Shown: one piece after another, positions 35,504-45,269 of the stretch
Layout of the letters: each line of letters opens with the position of its first letter
Position numbering within the stretch: position 1 is the stretch's first letter
From: Bacteroidia bacterium
GTDB lineage: Bacteria > Bacteroidota > Bacteroidia > Flavobacteriales > Flavobacteriaceae
Length of the DNA: 64,000 nt
Reading direction: 5' to 3'
NCBI GenBank assembly: GCA_030429955.1
Contig: JAUIGO010000006.1
Coordinates: forward strand, 26,018-90,017
Notes under the pieces: generated by a model
Databases searched by the model: none
Told to the model about the DNA's origin: nothing
The model's input: only the letters and a program-made list of their open reading frames with translations
Program-made: the position numbers and the translations under genes

Positions 35504-35737
35504 ATGAAAAAAATCCCATATAAATTCAGAATGATAGTCTTTGTATTCTTCATGACTGTCTTTATTGGCTTAGCACTTTCTGGTCTTTTACTATTTAGAG
35601 AGCAAGGATTTGTCAACGGTTTTTTATCCAGCTGGATGGATCGATTTGTGACAATGTGGTTAACTGTAGTTCCAGTTGTAATTGTGGTGATTCCTTTGGT
35701 TAATTTTGTGACGAACAAGGTTGTAGAATCAAAGTAG
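35504..35737 (+). CDS. DUF2798 small membrane protein
   Basis: Protein of 77 residues with two membrane helices (about 8-30 and 47-70). The pattern RMIVFVFFMTVFIGLALS and WMDRFVTMWLTVVPVVIVVIPLVN is typical of DUF2798. Function unknown. It converges on the M23 peptidase gene with a 15-base gap. Confidence 0.88.
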   Translation: MKKIPYKFRMIVFVFFMTVFIGLALSGLLLFREQGFVNGFLSSWMDRFVTMWLTVVPVVIVVIPLVNFVTNKVVESK

Positions 35738-35752
35738 GAAATTCAGTCCTTT

Positions 35753-36649
35753 TTAATCTATATAAAGCTTTTGTCCAATTTTTAAAAGCGAAGTGCTCTT
35801 TATATTGTTGTTAATACAAATAGACCTAATGGACACATTGTTACGTTGTGATATTCTAGATAATGTATCACCTTTTTTAACAACATAAATTTTCTTTTCT
35901 CTTTCTAAGCTTGCAATGGCTTCGTCTTCTGTTTGAAGCAATTCTAACTTTGTAGTTTGTTTAGAGCTATGTAAATAAGGTGTCGCCCAACGTCGTGTCA
36001 CCCAAATCTCATTAGATCTAATACGATCAGAACCACTAAAATCAAACAAGTACTCAGGGTTAATCGAAACGCCTTTATAACTTGTTATCAAATGCAAATG
36101 ACTGCCTCTTGCATTACCTGTCGCACCTCCTTTACCAAGTATTTGACCTCCTGAAACAGTATCATTCACTTTTACAGCAATAGATGATAAATGCGCATAG
36201 GCTGTCTCTAAACCATTGTAATGCCTTACAATTACGAGTTTACCATGTCCAGGATTGTATTTAGCAAAACGTACAACGCCATCAAGCATAGAAACTACAT
36301 CGTCTCCCTTTATTAAATCAATATCAATCCCTTGGTGTGCTCGTCTCCAACGCCAACCATATCGTGATGTCACCACTTTATCTTTCAGAATAGGCGAATT
36401 AAAAACACTGTCGTTAAATGTGATTTGAATTGGAAAAGTAACTTTTTCATCCTTATAAGGATTATAAACCTGAGTATCCCAATGTGAAGTCATAACATCA
36501 AATGCTTCGGTTTCGACATTTTCGTTGACATTTATGTATTTTGCTAAGTCTTCAAGAGAAATTCCCAAACTATATAGAGAAGTATTGAATTGACTGTAAG
36601 TGTTTATTGAGAAAAATAATACAACTAAAGCTGTTAGTTTTAGTTTCAT
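35753..36649 (-). CDS. M23 family metallopeptidase with LysM
   Basis: Exported protein of 298 residues with signal peptide ending NTYSQ. The M23 (LytM) domain covers about residues 80-200 and shows the zinc ligands in HQGIDID and SHLHL, with HLSS in between. A C-terminal LysM domain (YVVKKGDTLSRISQRNNVSIRSI...LKIGQKLYI) would bind peptidoglycan. It probably cleaves peptide cross-bridges or is a related cell-wall hydrolase. A TAATTTTG box ends 3 bases before the start codon on the minus strand. Confidence 0.94.
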   Translation of the reverse strand: MKLKLTALVVLFFSINTYSQFNTSLYSLGISLEDLAKYINVNENVETEAFDVMTSHWDTQVYNPYKDEKVTFPIQITFNDSVFNSPILKDKVVTSRYGWRWRRAHQGIDIDLIKGDDVVSMLDGVVRFAKYNPGHGKLVIVRHYNGLETAYAHLSSIAVKVNDTVSGGQILGKGGATGNARGSHLHLITSYKGVSINPEYLFDFSGSDRIRSNEIWVTRRWATPYLHSSKQTTKLELLQTEDEAIASLEREKKIYVVKKGDTLSRISQRNNVSIRSICINNNIKSTSLLKIGQKLYID

Positions 36650-36755
36650 TTACAAAATTATTATAGTAAGAAGGATATAGTTCTTCAAAAGATTTATTAA
36701 AGGGAGAACGAATTTATTAAAAAAAAATTATTTAGCAACTTTTGGAATTTTATAA

Positions 36756-36788
36756 TTGTTCATCACATACAAAAAAACGTTATTTTTG
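36756..36788 (+). promoter_or_regulatory. Promoter of the first tandem BNR gene
   Basis: TTG at 36756-36758, a 22-base spacer and TATTTTTG at 36781-36788. The start codon is 26 bases downstream. Confidence 0.6.
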
Positions 36789-36814
36789 AGAGAAACAATT
36801 AAAAAAAATCAGCA

Positions 36815-39800
36815 ATGCGTGTTCTCATTTTTTTTCTAACCCTTTTTATTACGTCCCATTCTCTTTCACAAACAGACAAATCTCTTTATCAAAATTTAGA
36901 ATATAGGATGATAGGACCTTTTAGGGCAGGACGAACCGTTGGAGCTGTTGGTATACCATCTCAACCAAATGTGTTCTTTGTTGGTGTAAACAATGGAGGT
37001 GTATGGAAAACAGATGATTATGGACGTACATGGAATCCTATTTTTGATGACGCTCCAACAGGCTCAATTGGCGATTTGGCTGTGTCTCCATCTAATCCAA
37101 ATGTCATTTATGTTGGAACAGGTGAAGGACTCCATAGACCAGATCTTGCAGTAGGTGATGGCATGTTCAAATCTGTTGATGGTGGTAAAAGCTGGGAACA
37201 TATTGGTTTAAATGATATTCAACAAGTGAGTCGTGTCATTGTACATCCTACAAATCCTGATATTGTGTTTGTAGCTGGTTTAGGACATCCTTATGGAGCT
37301 AATGAAATGAGAGGTGTATTTAAATCTACGAATGGAGGGGAAACTTGGAAAAAAACCTTGTACATTAATCATAATACTGGAGCTATTCAAGTAGAATTTG
37401 ATATGAACAATCCTCAAATTCTATTTGCCAATATGTGGGAACATCAAGAAGGACCTTGGGAAAACGCAAGCTTTTCAGGTCCAAACAGTGGTTTATATAA
37501 ATCGACTGATGGTGGTGAAACTTGGCGAAAAATTAAAAAAGGATTGCCAAGTTCCGAAAACGGATTGGGTAGAATAGGAATAGCACTTTCTTTAAGTAAT
37601 TCAAAACGTTTGTATGCAACTGTTGATGCAAGAGAAAATGGAGGCGTTTATACTAGTGAAGATGCTGGTGAGAGTTGGAAACTTGTATCTACAGAAAGAC
37701 GTCTTTGGGGAAGAGGAGGTGATTTTGCCGAAATAAAAGTGCATCCAAAAGATGAAAACACTCTCTTTGTTGGAAATGTTGCTTCCTATAAATCTGTTGA
37801 TGGTGGTAAAACTTGGACATCTATAAAAGGTGCTCCAGGAGGTGATGATTATCATCGCATCTGGATTAATCCTATCAATCCTGAAATCATGTTATTTGCA
37901 GCAGATCAAGGAGCAGTTGTAACTGTAAACAGTGGTGATACTTGGAGTTCTTGGTACAATCAACCAACGGCACAATTATATCATGTGTCAACAGATAATC
38001 AATTTCCGTATTGGGTTTATGGTGGTCAGCAAGAAAGTGGAGCTATTGGTGTTGCAAGCAGAAGTAATGGTGGTCAGATTTCGTTTAGGGAATTTATGGG
38101 AGTTGGAGCAGATGAATATGCTTATGTTGCTCCAGACCCAAAGGATTCAGATATTATTTATGGAGGTCGTGTCATTCGATTTAATAAAAAAACAGGGCAA
38201 TCACAATTTGTTGGTCCAGAAGTATTGCGTTCAAGAGAATTCAGATACCTGAGAACCATGCCATTGCTTTTTCACCCTGCTAATGATAATATGTTGCTTT
38301 TTGGAACCAATGTCGTTTGGAAAACACTTGATGGTGGGCAAAACTGGCAGCAAATTAGTCAAGACCTAACTAGAAAACAACCTGAAGTCCCTAAAAGTGT
38401 AGGAGATTATAAAACAGATGATATGAAAACTATGCCTCAACGAGCTATTGTTTATGCTCTTGGACCATCTGCTCTTGACGAAAACATCATTTGGGCTGGA
38501 ACAGATGATGGATTGGTACATGTTACAACTGATGGAGGAAAAACTTGGAAAGATGTAACACCTTCTGCTATATCATCTTGGGACAAAATATCGCAAATAG
38601 ATGCTGGTCACTTTAATAAAAGTACAGCATATATTGCTGTAAATTCTATTAGAAAAGATGATATGAAACCTCATATTTTTAAAACACATGATTTTGGTAA
38701 AACGTGGCTAGAAATTACTTCAGGAATGAATCCTTCAGGACCTGTTAATGTAGTCCGTGAAGATCATAAGCAAAAAGGATTATTATTTGCAGGTACAGAG
38801 CGCGAAGTTTATTTCACATCAAATGATGGTAAATCTTGGCAATCTCTTAGAATGAATATGCCTGCATCTTCCATTCGTGATTTAGTAATCCATGAAAATG
38901 ATTTGGTAATTGGCACACATGGACGCTCCATTTGGATTCTTGATGACTTTAGTTCTTTACGTGAACTAGAAAATTTAAACTCTAATAGTGTTCATTTATT
39001 CCAACCGAGTGATACTTATCGTGTACGTTTCAATATGTTTAGTGATACGCCTTTACCACCAGAAGAACCAACAGGACAGAATCCACCAGATGGAGCAATT
39101 ATTGACTATTATTTAGGATCAAACGCAAATAGTATAAAACTTGAAATATTAGATGAAAAAGGACAAAAAATCAATTGGTTTTCAAGTGATGATGTTGAAG
39201 AATATATAGATTCTACGTCTATGCAACATCCAACGTATTGGGCACGACCATTTAAAAAACTGTCAAATAAAAAAGGGCATCAACGGTTTGTTTGGAATTT
39301 ACGCTATAAAGAGCCTAGAGGTGCCAATAGAGGTTATGCTATTGCAGCAGTGCAATATAATACGGAAAGTGGTCCAGTTGGACCTTTTGTAGCTCCTGGA
39401 GACTACAAAATAAAACTCAATGTTGATGGTAAAGTGATGGAACAAACAATCAAAGTAAAATTGGATCCACGTTCAGAAATGAGTGATGAAGCTCTGAATT
39501 TACAAACCACATTATCATTGCAATCTTATAACAATTATGAAACGCTTCAAGTTATTAGGGAATCCATTGATAAAATGCTTACTAATGAAATTAATAAACA
39601 AACTGAAATTCAAAAATTTAGAGGTAGAGGAGAACCAAATAATGGAGATGTTATCTATGGCAGCATTTATGAATCTGATTTAGAAAGTGAAACCATTGTT
39701 GGGTTACAATCCAAATTACTATATTTAATGAATGTGTTACAAAATGCAGATGCAAGACCTACAACAAAAACAGAAGAAGCCGCAGGCCTATTAAATAAAC

Positions 39801-39841
39801 GTGTTAAGGAAATGGAAAATATTTGGAAATCCATGAATTGA
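36815..39841 (+). CDS. BNR/VPS10-type secreted protein (1008 residues)
   Basis: Exported large beta-propeller protein with signal peptide ending SLSQ. Numerous Asp-box/BNR turns are visible (KTDDYGRTW, KSVDGGKSW, KSTNGGETW, KSTDGGETW, TSEDAGESW, KSVDGGKTW, KTLDGGQNW, KTHDFGKTW), as in sortilin/VPS10 ten-bladed propellers. From about residue 750 there is an Ig-like domain (GDYKIKLNVDGK) and then a helical C-terminus. Databases often call these glycosyl hydrolases; catalysis is unproven. It is followed by a paralog after 86 bases, probably on the same message. Confidence 0.9.
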   Translation: MRVLIFFLTLFITSHSLSQTDKSLYQNLEYRMIGPFRAGRTVGAVGIPSQPNVFFVGVNNGGVWKTDDYGRTWNPIFDDAPTGSIGDLAVSPSNPNVIYVGTGEGLHRPDLAVGDGMFKSVDGGKSWEHIGLNDIQQVSRVIVHPTNPDIVFVAGLGHPYGANEMRGVFKSTNGGETWKKTLYINHNTGAIQVEFDMNNPQILFANMWEHQEGPWENASFSGPNSGLYKSTDGGETWRKIKKGLPSSENGLGRIGIALSLSNSKRLYATVDARENGGVYTSEDAGESWKLVSTERRLWGRGGDFAEIKVHPKDENTLFVGNVASYKSVDGGKTWTSIKGAPGGDDYHRIWINPINPEIMLFAADQGAVVTVNSGDTWSSWYNQPTAQLYHVSTDNQFPYWVYGGQQESGAIGVASRSNGGQISFREFMGVGADEYAYVAPDPKDSDIIYGGRVIRFNKKTGQSQFVGPEVLRSREFRYLRTMPLLFHPANDNMLLFGTNVVWKTLDGGQNWQQISQDLTRKQPEVPKSVGDYKTDDMKTMPQRAIVYALGPSALDENIIWAGTDDGLVHVTTDGGKTWKDVTPSAISSWDKISQIDAGHFNKSTAYIAVNSIRKDDMKPHIFKTHDFGKTWLEITSGMNPSGPVNVVREDHKQKGLLFAGTEREVYFTSNDGKSWQSLRMNMPASSIRDLVIHENDLVIGTHGRSIWILDDFSSLRELENLNSNSVHLFQPSDTYRVRFNMFSDTPLPPEEPTGQNPPDGAIIDYYLGSNANSIKLEILDEKGQKINWFSSDDVEEYIDSTSMQHPTYWARPFKKLSNKKGHQRFVWNLRYKEPRGANRGYAIAAVQYNTESGPVGPFVAPGDYKIKLNVDGKVMEQTIKVKLDPRSEMSDEALNLQTTLSLQSYNNYETLQVIRESIDKMLTNEINKQTEIQKFRGRGEPNNGDVIYGSIYESDLESETIVGLQSKLLYLMNVLQNADARPTTKTEEAAGLLNKRVKEMENIWKSMN

Positions 39842-39927
39842 TAATTTTTGACACATCGCTTTGGTCTTAAATAAACAATGCAGTATATTTCTAGTGATAA
39901 ATTAAAGTAACAAAACAACCAACCATT

Positions 39928-42900
39928 ATGATTTTTAAAGCCAACCAAACCAAATGGTACAACTTCCTTATAGTTGTACTAAGCTTAAGTATGTGTGCTG
40001 TTACTGAAGCACAAACAAAATCAGCGACCAATAAAATAGACCAAAAACTCTATGAATCATTATCATATAGAAATATTGGTCCATTTAGAGGTGGTCGTTC
40101 AACAACTGTAACTGGTGTTCCAGGGGATATATTTACCTATTATATGGGAACAACAGGAGGTGGTGTTTGGAAAACAACTGACGCTGGCACCACTTGGAAA
40201 AACATTTCCGATGGATATTTCAACACCACAGGAATAGGCGATGTTACTGTTGCACCTTCAGATCCAAACATTATTTACGTTGGTACTGGAGAAGGTCCTG
40301 TAAGAGGTGTAAAAACATCTCATGGTGATGGTGTCTATAAATCAACAGATGCTGGTAAAACATGGAAGCATGTTGGCTTGGAAGCAACACGACATATCAG
40401 TCGTGTTTTTGTGCATCCTAATAATCCCAACAAAGTGTATGTTGCAGCTCAAGGAAATCCTTGGGGACCAAATGAAGAAAGAGGCATTTATCTTTCAGAA
40501 GATGGTGGAGACTCTTGGAAAAAAATCCTTTATGTAAACGAAAATTCAGGATTTGGAGATCTTACTGTTGATGCTTCAAATCCAGATTTTATGATGGCAA
40601 CTTCTTGGGATTTTAATCGTAAACCTTGGGTAGTTCAAAGTGGTGGTCCAGGAAGTAAGGTATTTAAAACCACAGATGGAGGTCTAACTTGGAAAGAAAT
40701 AGAAAAAGGATTGCCAAAATTAAAAGGGAAAATGGGAATTTCAATATCTCCAGCAAACCCAAACATTGTATATATGGCTATTGAAGCTTTAGGTGAAAAA
40801 GGAGGCGTTTATCGTTCAGATAATGCTGGTGAAAGTTTTGTACAAACTACAAATGATCCTACTACCTACGCGAGAGCTTGGTACTACATGCATATTATTG
40901 CCGATCCAACAGATGAAGATGAGCTTTGGGTACTAAATAGTTGGGCTATGAAATCTATTGATGGTGGAAAAACATTTAAAGGCATGCGTGGTAGCCACGT
41001 AGACCATCATGATATGTGGATCAATCCGAATAATAATAACATCATGATTAATGGTAACGATGGTGGTGGTTCGGTCACTTTTAATGGTGGAGAGAGTTGG
41101 TCAACATTAATGAATCAACCAACAGGTCAGTTTTATCGTGTCATTACCGATAATCAATATCCTTATCGTGTTTACTCTGGGCAACAAGATAACAGTACCA
41201 TTGCTATAGATAGTAGAGTAGAAGATAGTGGTATTGGCGAAATGCATTGGGACATTATGAGAGCTGGAGAATCTTCAACTGTTGCTTTAGATCCTGATAA
41301 TCCAAGATATGTTTACTCAACTTATTTTGCTAGTAATTTTGTGGAATGGGACAGAGACATAGACAACACGCGTATGGTTCGTCCTTATCCAGAACGTGTT
41401 AGTGGTGAACAACCTAAAAATCTAAAATATCGCGCCAATTGGAATGGACCTGTTATTGTGTCGCCACATAATCCATCTGTGATTTACTATGGTTCACAGT
41501 ACATGATGAAATCTACAGATAGAGGCGTTACTTGGCAAACGATTAGTGAAGACCTCACACGTAACAATAAAGAGCATCAAGGTAAAGGAGGTTTTCCAAT
41601 TTCAAACGAACAAATTACTGCAGAAAGCTATAATAACCTTTTCAACATTGAAGAATCTCCAATTACTGAAGGTGTTATTTGGGTTGGCTCTGATGATGGT
41701 TTGGTTCATCTTACCAAAGATGGAGGTAAAACTTGGACCAATGTCACTCCAAAAGGATTAAAAGAAAGCATCATCAATGTTGTGGAACCGTCTCCTCATG
41801 ATCCAGCTACTGCATATTTTGCAGCAGCTGGTTACAAATTAAATGATTTTACGCCACATATTTACAAAACAACCAATTATGGTGCAACTTGGGAGAAAAT
41901 TGTAAATGGAATACCTAACAATACCTTCGCAAGAACAGTAAGAGAAGACCCAGACAGAAAAGGCTTGTTGTATGCAGGTACAGAAACAGGTGTTTTTGTA
42001 TCCTTCAATGATGGTAAGCAATGGCAACCACTACAAAATAATTTACCTGAAGTACCTATTACCGATTTAAGAGTAACACGAAAAGACTTGGTCGTTGCAA
42101 CACAAGGAAGATCCTTATGGATTTTAGACGATCTTACACCTTTACATGAAATTTCAGATAAAGTTTCAGAATCAGATTATTATCTTTATAAGCCGCGTGA
42201 AACAAGCACAGAGCTATCAATTGCATATAGCGCTGATGATGGTTATGGAGAAAACCCACCTTCTGGTGTTCAAATAAACTATGTGTTGAACAAGGCCGTT
42301 GATCAAGAGGTGCCAATGTCTATTGAAATTATGGATGAAACAGGCAAGGTCATTCATTCAGAGTACAGCAATCAGCCAAAAACAGAATGTGATGCTTATC
42401 TGAGACCTCAATTAAAGCGAAGTGTTGGTGCGCATAGATATCAATGGAACATGAAGATTGGACGTTATGATTGTATTAAAGAATTAGTCGCTACAAGCCG
42501 AAATTTAAGTGCTTACGATGCAACTCCTGGAAACTATAAGGTGAAACTTAAAATAGGAAGTTTTGAACAAACCCAAGATTTTGTAATCAGTATTGATCCA
42601 CGTTTATTAAATAGTATTCCTAATGTTGCCGAAGCTTATAAGGAAAGATATCAGATTTCTGAATCTGTTTTTAAAGGCGCAACCGAAATGTCAAAAGGAG
42701 TTAGAGATTTACGTCAGGTCAAAGAACAACTTGATTTTATACTTAAAGTAGCCAAAGACGACAAAGTTATTACTCAAGGCAATGCCTTAAACAGTAAGAT
42801 AGATGAATGGATTTCTAGAATATTGCAAAAAGAACTTAGAACTCAGCAACACAACTATCAGTTTGAAGCACGTTTACTCATAAAATTCAAGGATTTTATT

Positions 42901-43077
42901 GGCTCTATAGACGAAGGGAACCTGCCAGTAACGCAAGGGACTAGAGATGTGGCGAAAGATTATCTTGCTATTTGGAATGGTCACAACAACGATCTGCAAT
43001 CCATTAAAAACAAAGATGTTAAAGATTATAATGTGTTGTTGAAGCAAGCTGGATTACCTGAAATTTATTTACCATAA
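39928..43077 (+). CDS. BNR/VPS10-type secreted protein (1049 residues)
   Basis: Second of the tandem pair, with signal peptide ending TEAQ. It has the same order as its neighbour: opening SYRNIGPFRGGRSTTVTGVPG, repeated BNR turns (KTTDAGTTW, KSTDAGKTW, LSEDGGDSW, KTTDGGLTW, KSTDRGVTW, LTKDGGKTW, KTTNYGATW), an Ig-like domain (GNYKVKLKIGSF) and a helical tail. A conserved central pattern PTGQFYRVITDNQYPYRVYSGQQDNST is shared with the copy at 53926. The pair and the other two copies show repeated gene expansion of this family. Confidence 0.9.
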   Translation: MIFKANQTKWYNFLIVVLSLSMCAVTEAQTKSATNKIDQKLYESLSYRNIGPFRGGRSTTVTGVPGDIFTYYMGTTGGGVWKTTDAGTTWKNISDGYFNTTGIGDVTVAPSDPNIIYVGTGEGPVRGVKTSHGDGVYKSTDAGKTWKHVGLEATRHISRVFVHPNNPNKVYVAAQGNPWGPNEERGIYLSEDGGDSWKKILYVNENSGFGDLTVDASNPDFMMATSWDFNRKPWVVQSGGPGSKVFKTTDGGLTWKEIEKGLPKLKGKMGISISPANPNIVYMAIEALGEKGGVYRSDNAGESFVQTTNDPTTYARAWYYMHIIADPTDEDELWVLNSWAMKSIDGGKTFKGMRGSHVDHHDMWINPNNNNIMINGNDGGGSVTFNGGESWSTLMNQPTGQFYRVITDNQYPYRVYSGQQDNSTIAIDSRVEDSGIGEMHWDIMRAGESSTVALDPDNPRYVYSTYFASNFVEWDRDIDNTRMVRPYPERVSGEQPKNLKYRANWNGPVIVSPHNPSVIYYGSQYMMKSTDRGVTWQTISEDLTRNNKEHQGKGGFPISNEQITAESYNNLFNIEESPITEGVIWVGSDDGLVHLTKDGGKTWTNVTPKGLKESIINVVEPSPHDPATAYFAAAGYKLNDFTPHIYKTTNYGATWEKIVNGIPNNTFARTVREDPDRKGLLYAGTETGVFVSFNDGKQWQPLQNNLPEVPITDLRVTRKDLVVATQGRSLWILDDLTPLHEISDKVSESDYYLYKPRETSTELSIAYSADDGYGENPPSGVQINYVLNKAVDQEVPMSIEIMDETGKVIHSEYSNQPKTECDAYLRPQLKRSVGAHRYQWNMKIGRYDCIKELVATSRNLSAYDATPGNYKVKLKIGSFEQTQDFVISIDPRLLNSIPNVAEAYKERYQISESVFKGATEMSKGVRDLRQVKEQLDFILKVAKDDKVITQGNALNSKIDEWISRILQKELRTQQHNYQFEARLLIKFKDFIGSIDEGNLPVTQGTRDVAKDYLAIWNGHNNDLQSIKNKDVKDYNVLLKQAGLPEIYLP

Positions 43078-43115
43078 TAGGAATTTGTATTGATAAGAGA
43101 GAAAAAGTGATTTAA

Positions 43116-43955
43116 TTAAATATGGCACAAATTTTTCACTTCCTCTAAAGCACGTTGAATTCTTATATCTGATAATCCAATATTTTTCATTGTATTAGTC
43201 GCTTTAATTAGCTCTTTAACCAAAACAACATCGTTATCTATAAGTTGGTGCTTTTCTTTTTTAGTAAGAGTTGTTAAAGTGGTAACAGGATATAATGCCA
43301 TAGAATCAATATTAGCTTTTAATCCGTTATTTTTAGGGTAATCCCAACTTAACAGGGTTAGGCCAATACATTTCCCATAGTTTAGAGCATCTTGAGTAAA
43401 TCTCGTATTGGTAACCAGCCAACCTTGTTTTAAATGTGTGTTGTTGTTGGAATTGGTATTCCATTGTCGTTGAATGTCTAAAAATCTCGAATTTATATAC
43501 AAAGGGACTTTCACATTGCTTGCTGCTTTAGCATCCGAATGAAACTTACATTCTATAGCATAAGCATTTCCATCTTTTTCTGCCAGCACATCAATTTCAT
43601 GTGTTACACATGTACCTTCTAGTATAGTGCTTACTTGGGTTTTATATCCTTTTTCTCTTAATAAGGCTGCAATCAACCTTTCAAAAGGATAACCTGTAGG
43701 TCCTAAATCAAAAAGAGCTCGTTTTAAACTATAGCGCGAAGCACAAATCTTATTGTGTTTTTTTAATAAGGCAAATGCTTTTTTATAGATTTCATTAGAT
43801 GACATACCATCATAAATATCGGGTTGAATGCCAAGGATAATCGCTTCAATCACATCTTTGTTGGCTCCTGAAGATTTAAGGGAGCGTTTTAATTTCTCAA
43901 ATGAAAAAAGTTCCGTCTCGCCATTACTCTTATTGATATAAATTTGCTTTTCCAT
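43116..43955 (-). CDS. ATP-cone plus restriction-endonuclease-like fusion
   Basis: Cytoplasmic protein of 279 residues. Residues about 1-90 match an ATP-cone, the nucleotide-sensing module of ribonucleotide reductases and NrdR (IYINKSNGETELFSFEKLKRSLKSSG; ASRYSLKRALFDLG). Residues about 95-200 match an Mrr-like PD-(D/E)xK nuclease fold, with HEIDVLAEKDGNAYAIECKFH giving the D-x(n)-E-x-K set. No methylase or helicase neighbour is present. It is the last gene in the minus-strand run, 14 bases from the phospholipase-like gene. The role is unknown; nucleotide-gated DNA cleavage is conceivable. Confidence 0.85.
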   Translation of the reverse strand: MEKQIYINKSNGETELFSFEKLKRSLKSSGANKDVIEAIILGIQPDIYDGMSSNEIYKKAFALLKKHNKICASRYSLKRALFDLGPTGYPFERLIAALLREKGYKTQVSTILEGTCVTHEIDVLAEKDGNAYAIECKFHSDAKAASNVKVPLYINSRFLDIQRQWNTNSNNNTHLKQGWLVTNTRFTQDALNYGKCIGLTLLSWDYPKNNGLKANIDSMALYPVTTLTTLTKKEKHQLIDNDVVLVKELIKATNTMKNIGLSDIRIQRALEEVKNLCHI

Positions 43956-43969
43956 ATTATTTTAGGGTA

Positions 43970-44863
43970 TTAAAATCTTAGAATTTCAGTCATAAGACCA
44001 AATCGAATAACAGATATTTGACGTTCAAAATAAATATTGTAATAATCCATCCCATGGTAAAACTGAACAAACAATCCTATATCTTCTAAAAACTTCGGAT
44101 GATAGTAAAAGGTAAGGCTTGTGTTAAATCTATCAAAATCAAAAAGGTTTAAATCCTTATAATTATCTAGCATGAGTGTTGTTTCCGCTTTTAAAGAAAA
44201 ATTTGCTTTTTCGCTATTAGAATTGGTTAAAGGAAACTTATACGATGTAAAACTATTGTGCCAACGCAATCCACTGTACTTACCTTTTAGTTCTTGTAAC
44301 ATCCAACTTTTAGGATGAATTTCAATGGAACTTTTTATCGTTTTAATAGCTTTTAATCGATTACTATATGCTGTTTTAAGAAATCCAAACTCCATAAAAT
44401 TAGTGGCAAAATTCCCCGTTTGTAAGTTGATTACATTTTCATCATTATAAAAATTACCATCTTGACCATTGGAATGGTGGGCTAATTTTCCAAATAAAAC
44501 CAAACAGTTAAGCGCTTCTTTTTTATTGGCGACATAGTAAAATGTAACCTGCGGAATATAGCTTGGCGTACGAACAGGGAAAGACTTTTCATTATACATC
44601 CTAATGATAATTTGAGCAGTTAACACAGCCATTAACTTAGAATCTTTTCGCTCTCTTACTATAAATGAAGGATTCACATTCGCTTCAAACATCAAGGGTT
44701 CAATATTTCCAATATCAGTTGGAAATGTGATATAACTATCGGTTTGATTGATTAATGCTATTTTGTATAAATCTAATTGCGGTATTGTATCAGTAATTTT
44801 TTGCGAATAAGTAAAATGCACCGACCATAAAAACAAAAACAGTATGTAAGTTTTCGTTTTCAT
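43970..44863 (-). CDS. Outer-membrane phospholipase A-like protein
   Basis: Exported protein of 297 residues with signal peptide ending FTYSQ. The rest has amphipathic strands ending in an aromatic residue (TEILRF), typical of a small outer-membrane barrel. His129-His130-Ser131-Asn132-Gly133 reproduces the OMPLA motif H-x-S-N-G (nucleophile Ser131, base His129), with an Asn-containing ATNFMEFG strand further on. It probably hydrolyses phospholipids in the outer leaflet. It lies 4 bases from a small membrane protein gene on the same strand as the exporter. Confidence 0.75.
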   Translation of the reverse strand: MKTKTYILFLFLWSVHFTYSQKITDTIPQLDLYKIALINQTDSYITFPTDIGNIEPLMFEANVNPSFIVRERKDSKLMAVLTAQIIIRMYNEKSFPVRTPSYIPQVTFYYVANKKEALNCLVLFGKLAHHSNGQDGNFYNDENVINLQTGNFATNFMEFGFLKTAYSNRLKAIKTIKSSIEIHPKSWMLQELKGKYSGLRWHNSFTSYKFPLTNSNSEKANFSLKAETTLMLDNYKDLNLFDFDRFNTSLTFYYHPKFLEDIGLFVQFYHGMDYYNIYFERQISVIRFGLMTEILRF

Positions 44864-44867
44864 TAAT

Positions 44868-45269
44868 TTAGAGTTTTTTAAGCTGTTTGTTAATATTATA
44901 AAACGCTAGAAATGAAAAAATAAAGGTGACCAACATTCTAAAAACCATGGCACCAATCGTCTTTTCTTCATAAGTTCCACCATTACTGATATGAAATTGC
45001 AACGCAATAAAAGCAATTAGCAAGATTACCAAAGCAATAATTAAAACCCAAAAGGTCCATTTTACTCTTTTTATGAACCCATAAACTGCAAATAAATATA
45101 AAACGCTACAAATAAAATTTGTCCAAACTATAAACAAAACATAATTTCCTTCTTTGGCTCTGATGCCAAACCAATCGAATATTACAGAACTACTTAAATA
45201 TAAAGTTAGCAGTGCAAACAGTGCTAAAATAATAGCGCTTAGAGTGTTGATATTTTTTTTAGCTTTCAT
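44868..45269 (-). CDS. Small integral membrane protein
   Basis: Protein of 133 residues with four membrane helices. The ATG at 45269 is chosen because it directly precedes MKAKKNINTLSAIILALF; an upstream ATG at 45299 would overlap the LOG gene by 41 bases instead of 11. No recognised domain. It sits between the LOG-family and phospholipase-like genes. Confidence 0.75.
   Translation of the reverse strand: MKAKKNINTLSAIILALFALLTLYLSSSVIFDWFGIRAKEGNYVLFIVWTNFICSVLYLFAVYGFIKRVKWTFWVLIIALVILLIAFIALQFHISNGGTYEEKTIGAMVFRMLVTFIFSFLAFYNINKQLKKL

Noticed and set aside
36815..43077. Repeated GGTGGTAAAACTTGG-like DNA motifs
   Set aside because: They encode BNR Asp-box turns and are explained by protein repeats.
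43116..43955. NrdR transcriptional repressor
   Set aside because: Although an ATP-cone is present, there is no zinc ribbon and the rest is a nuclease fold.
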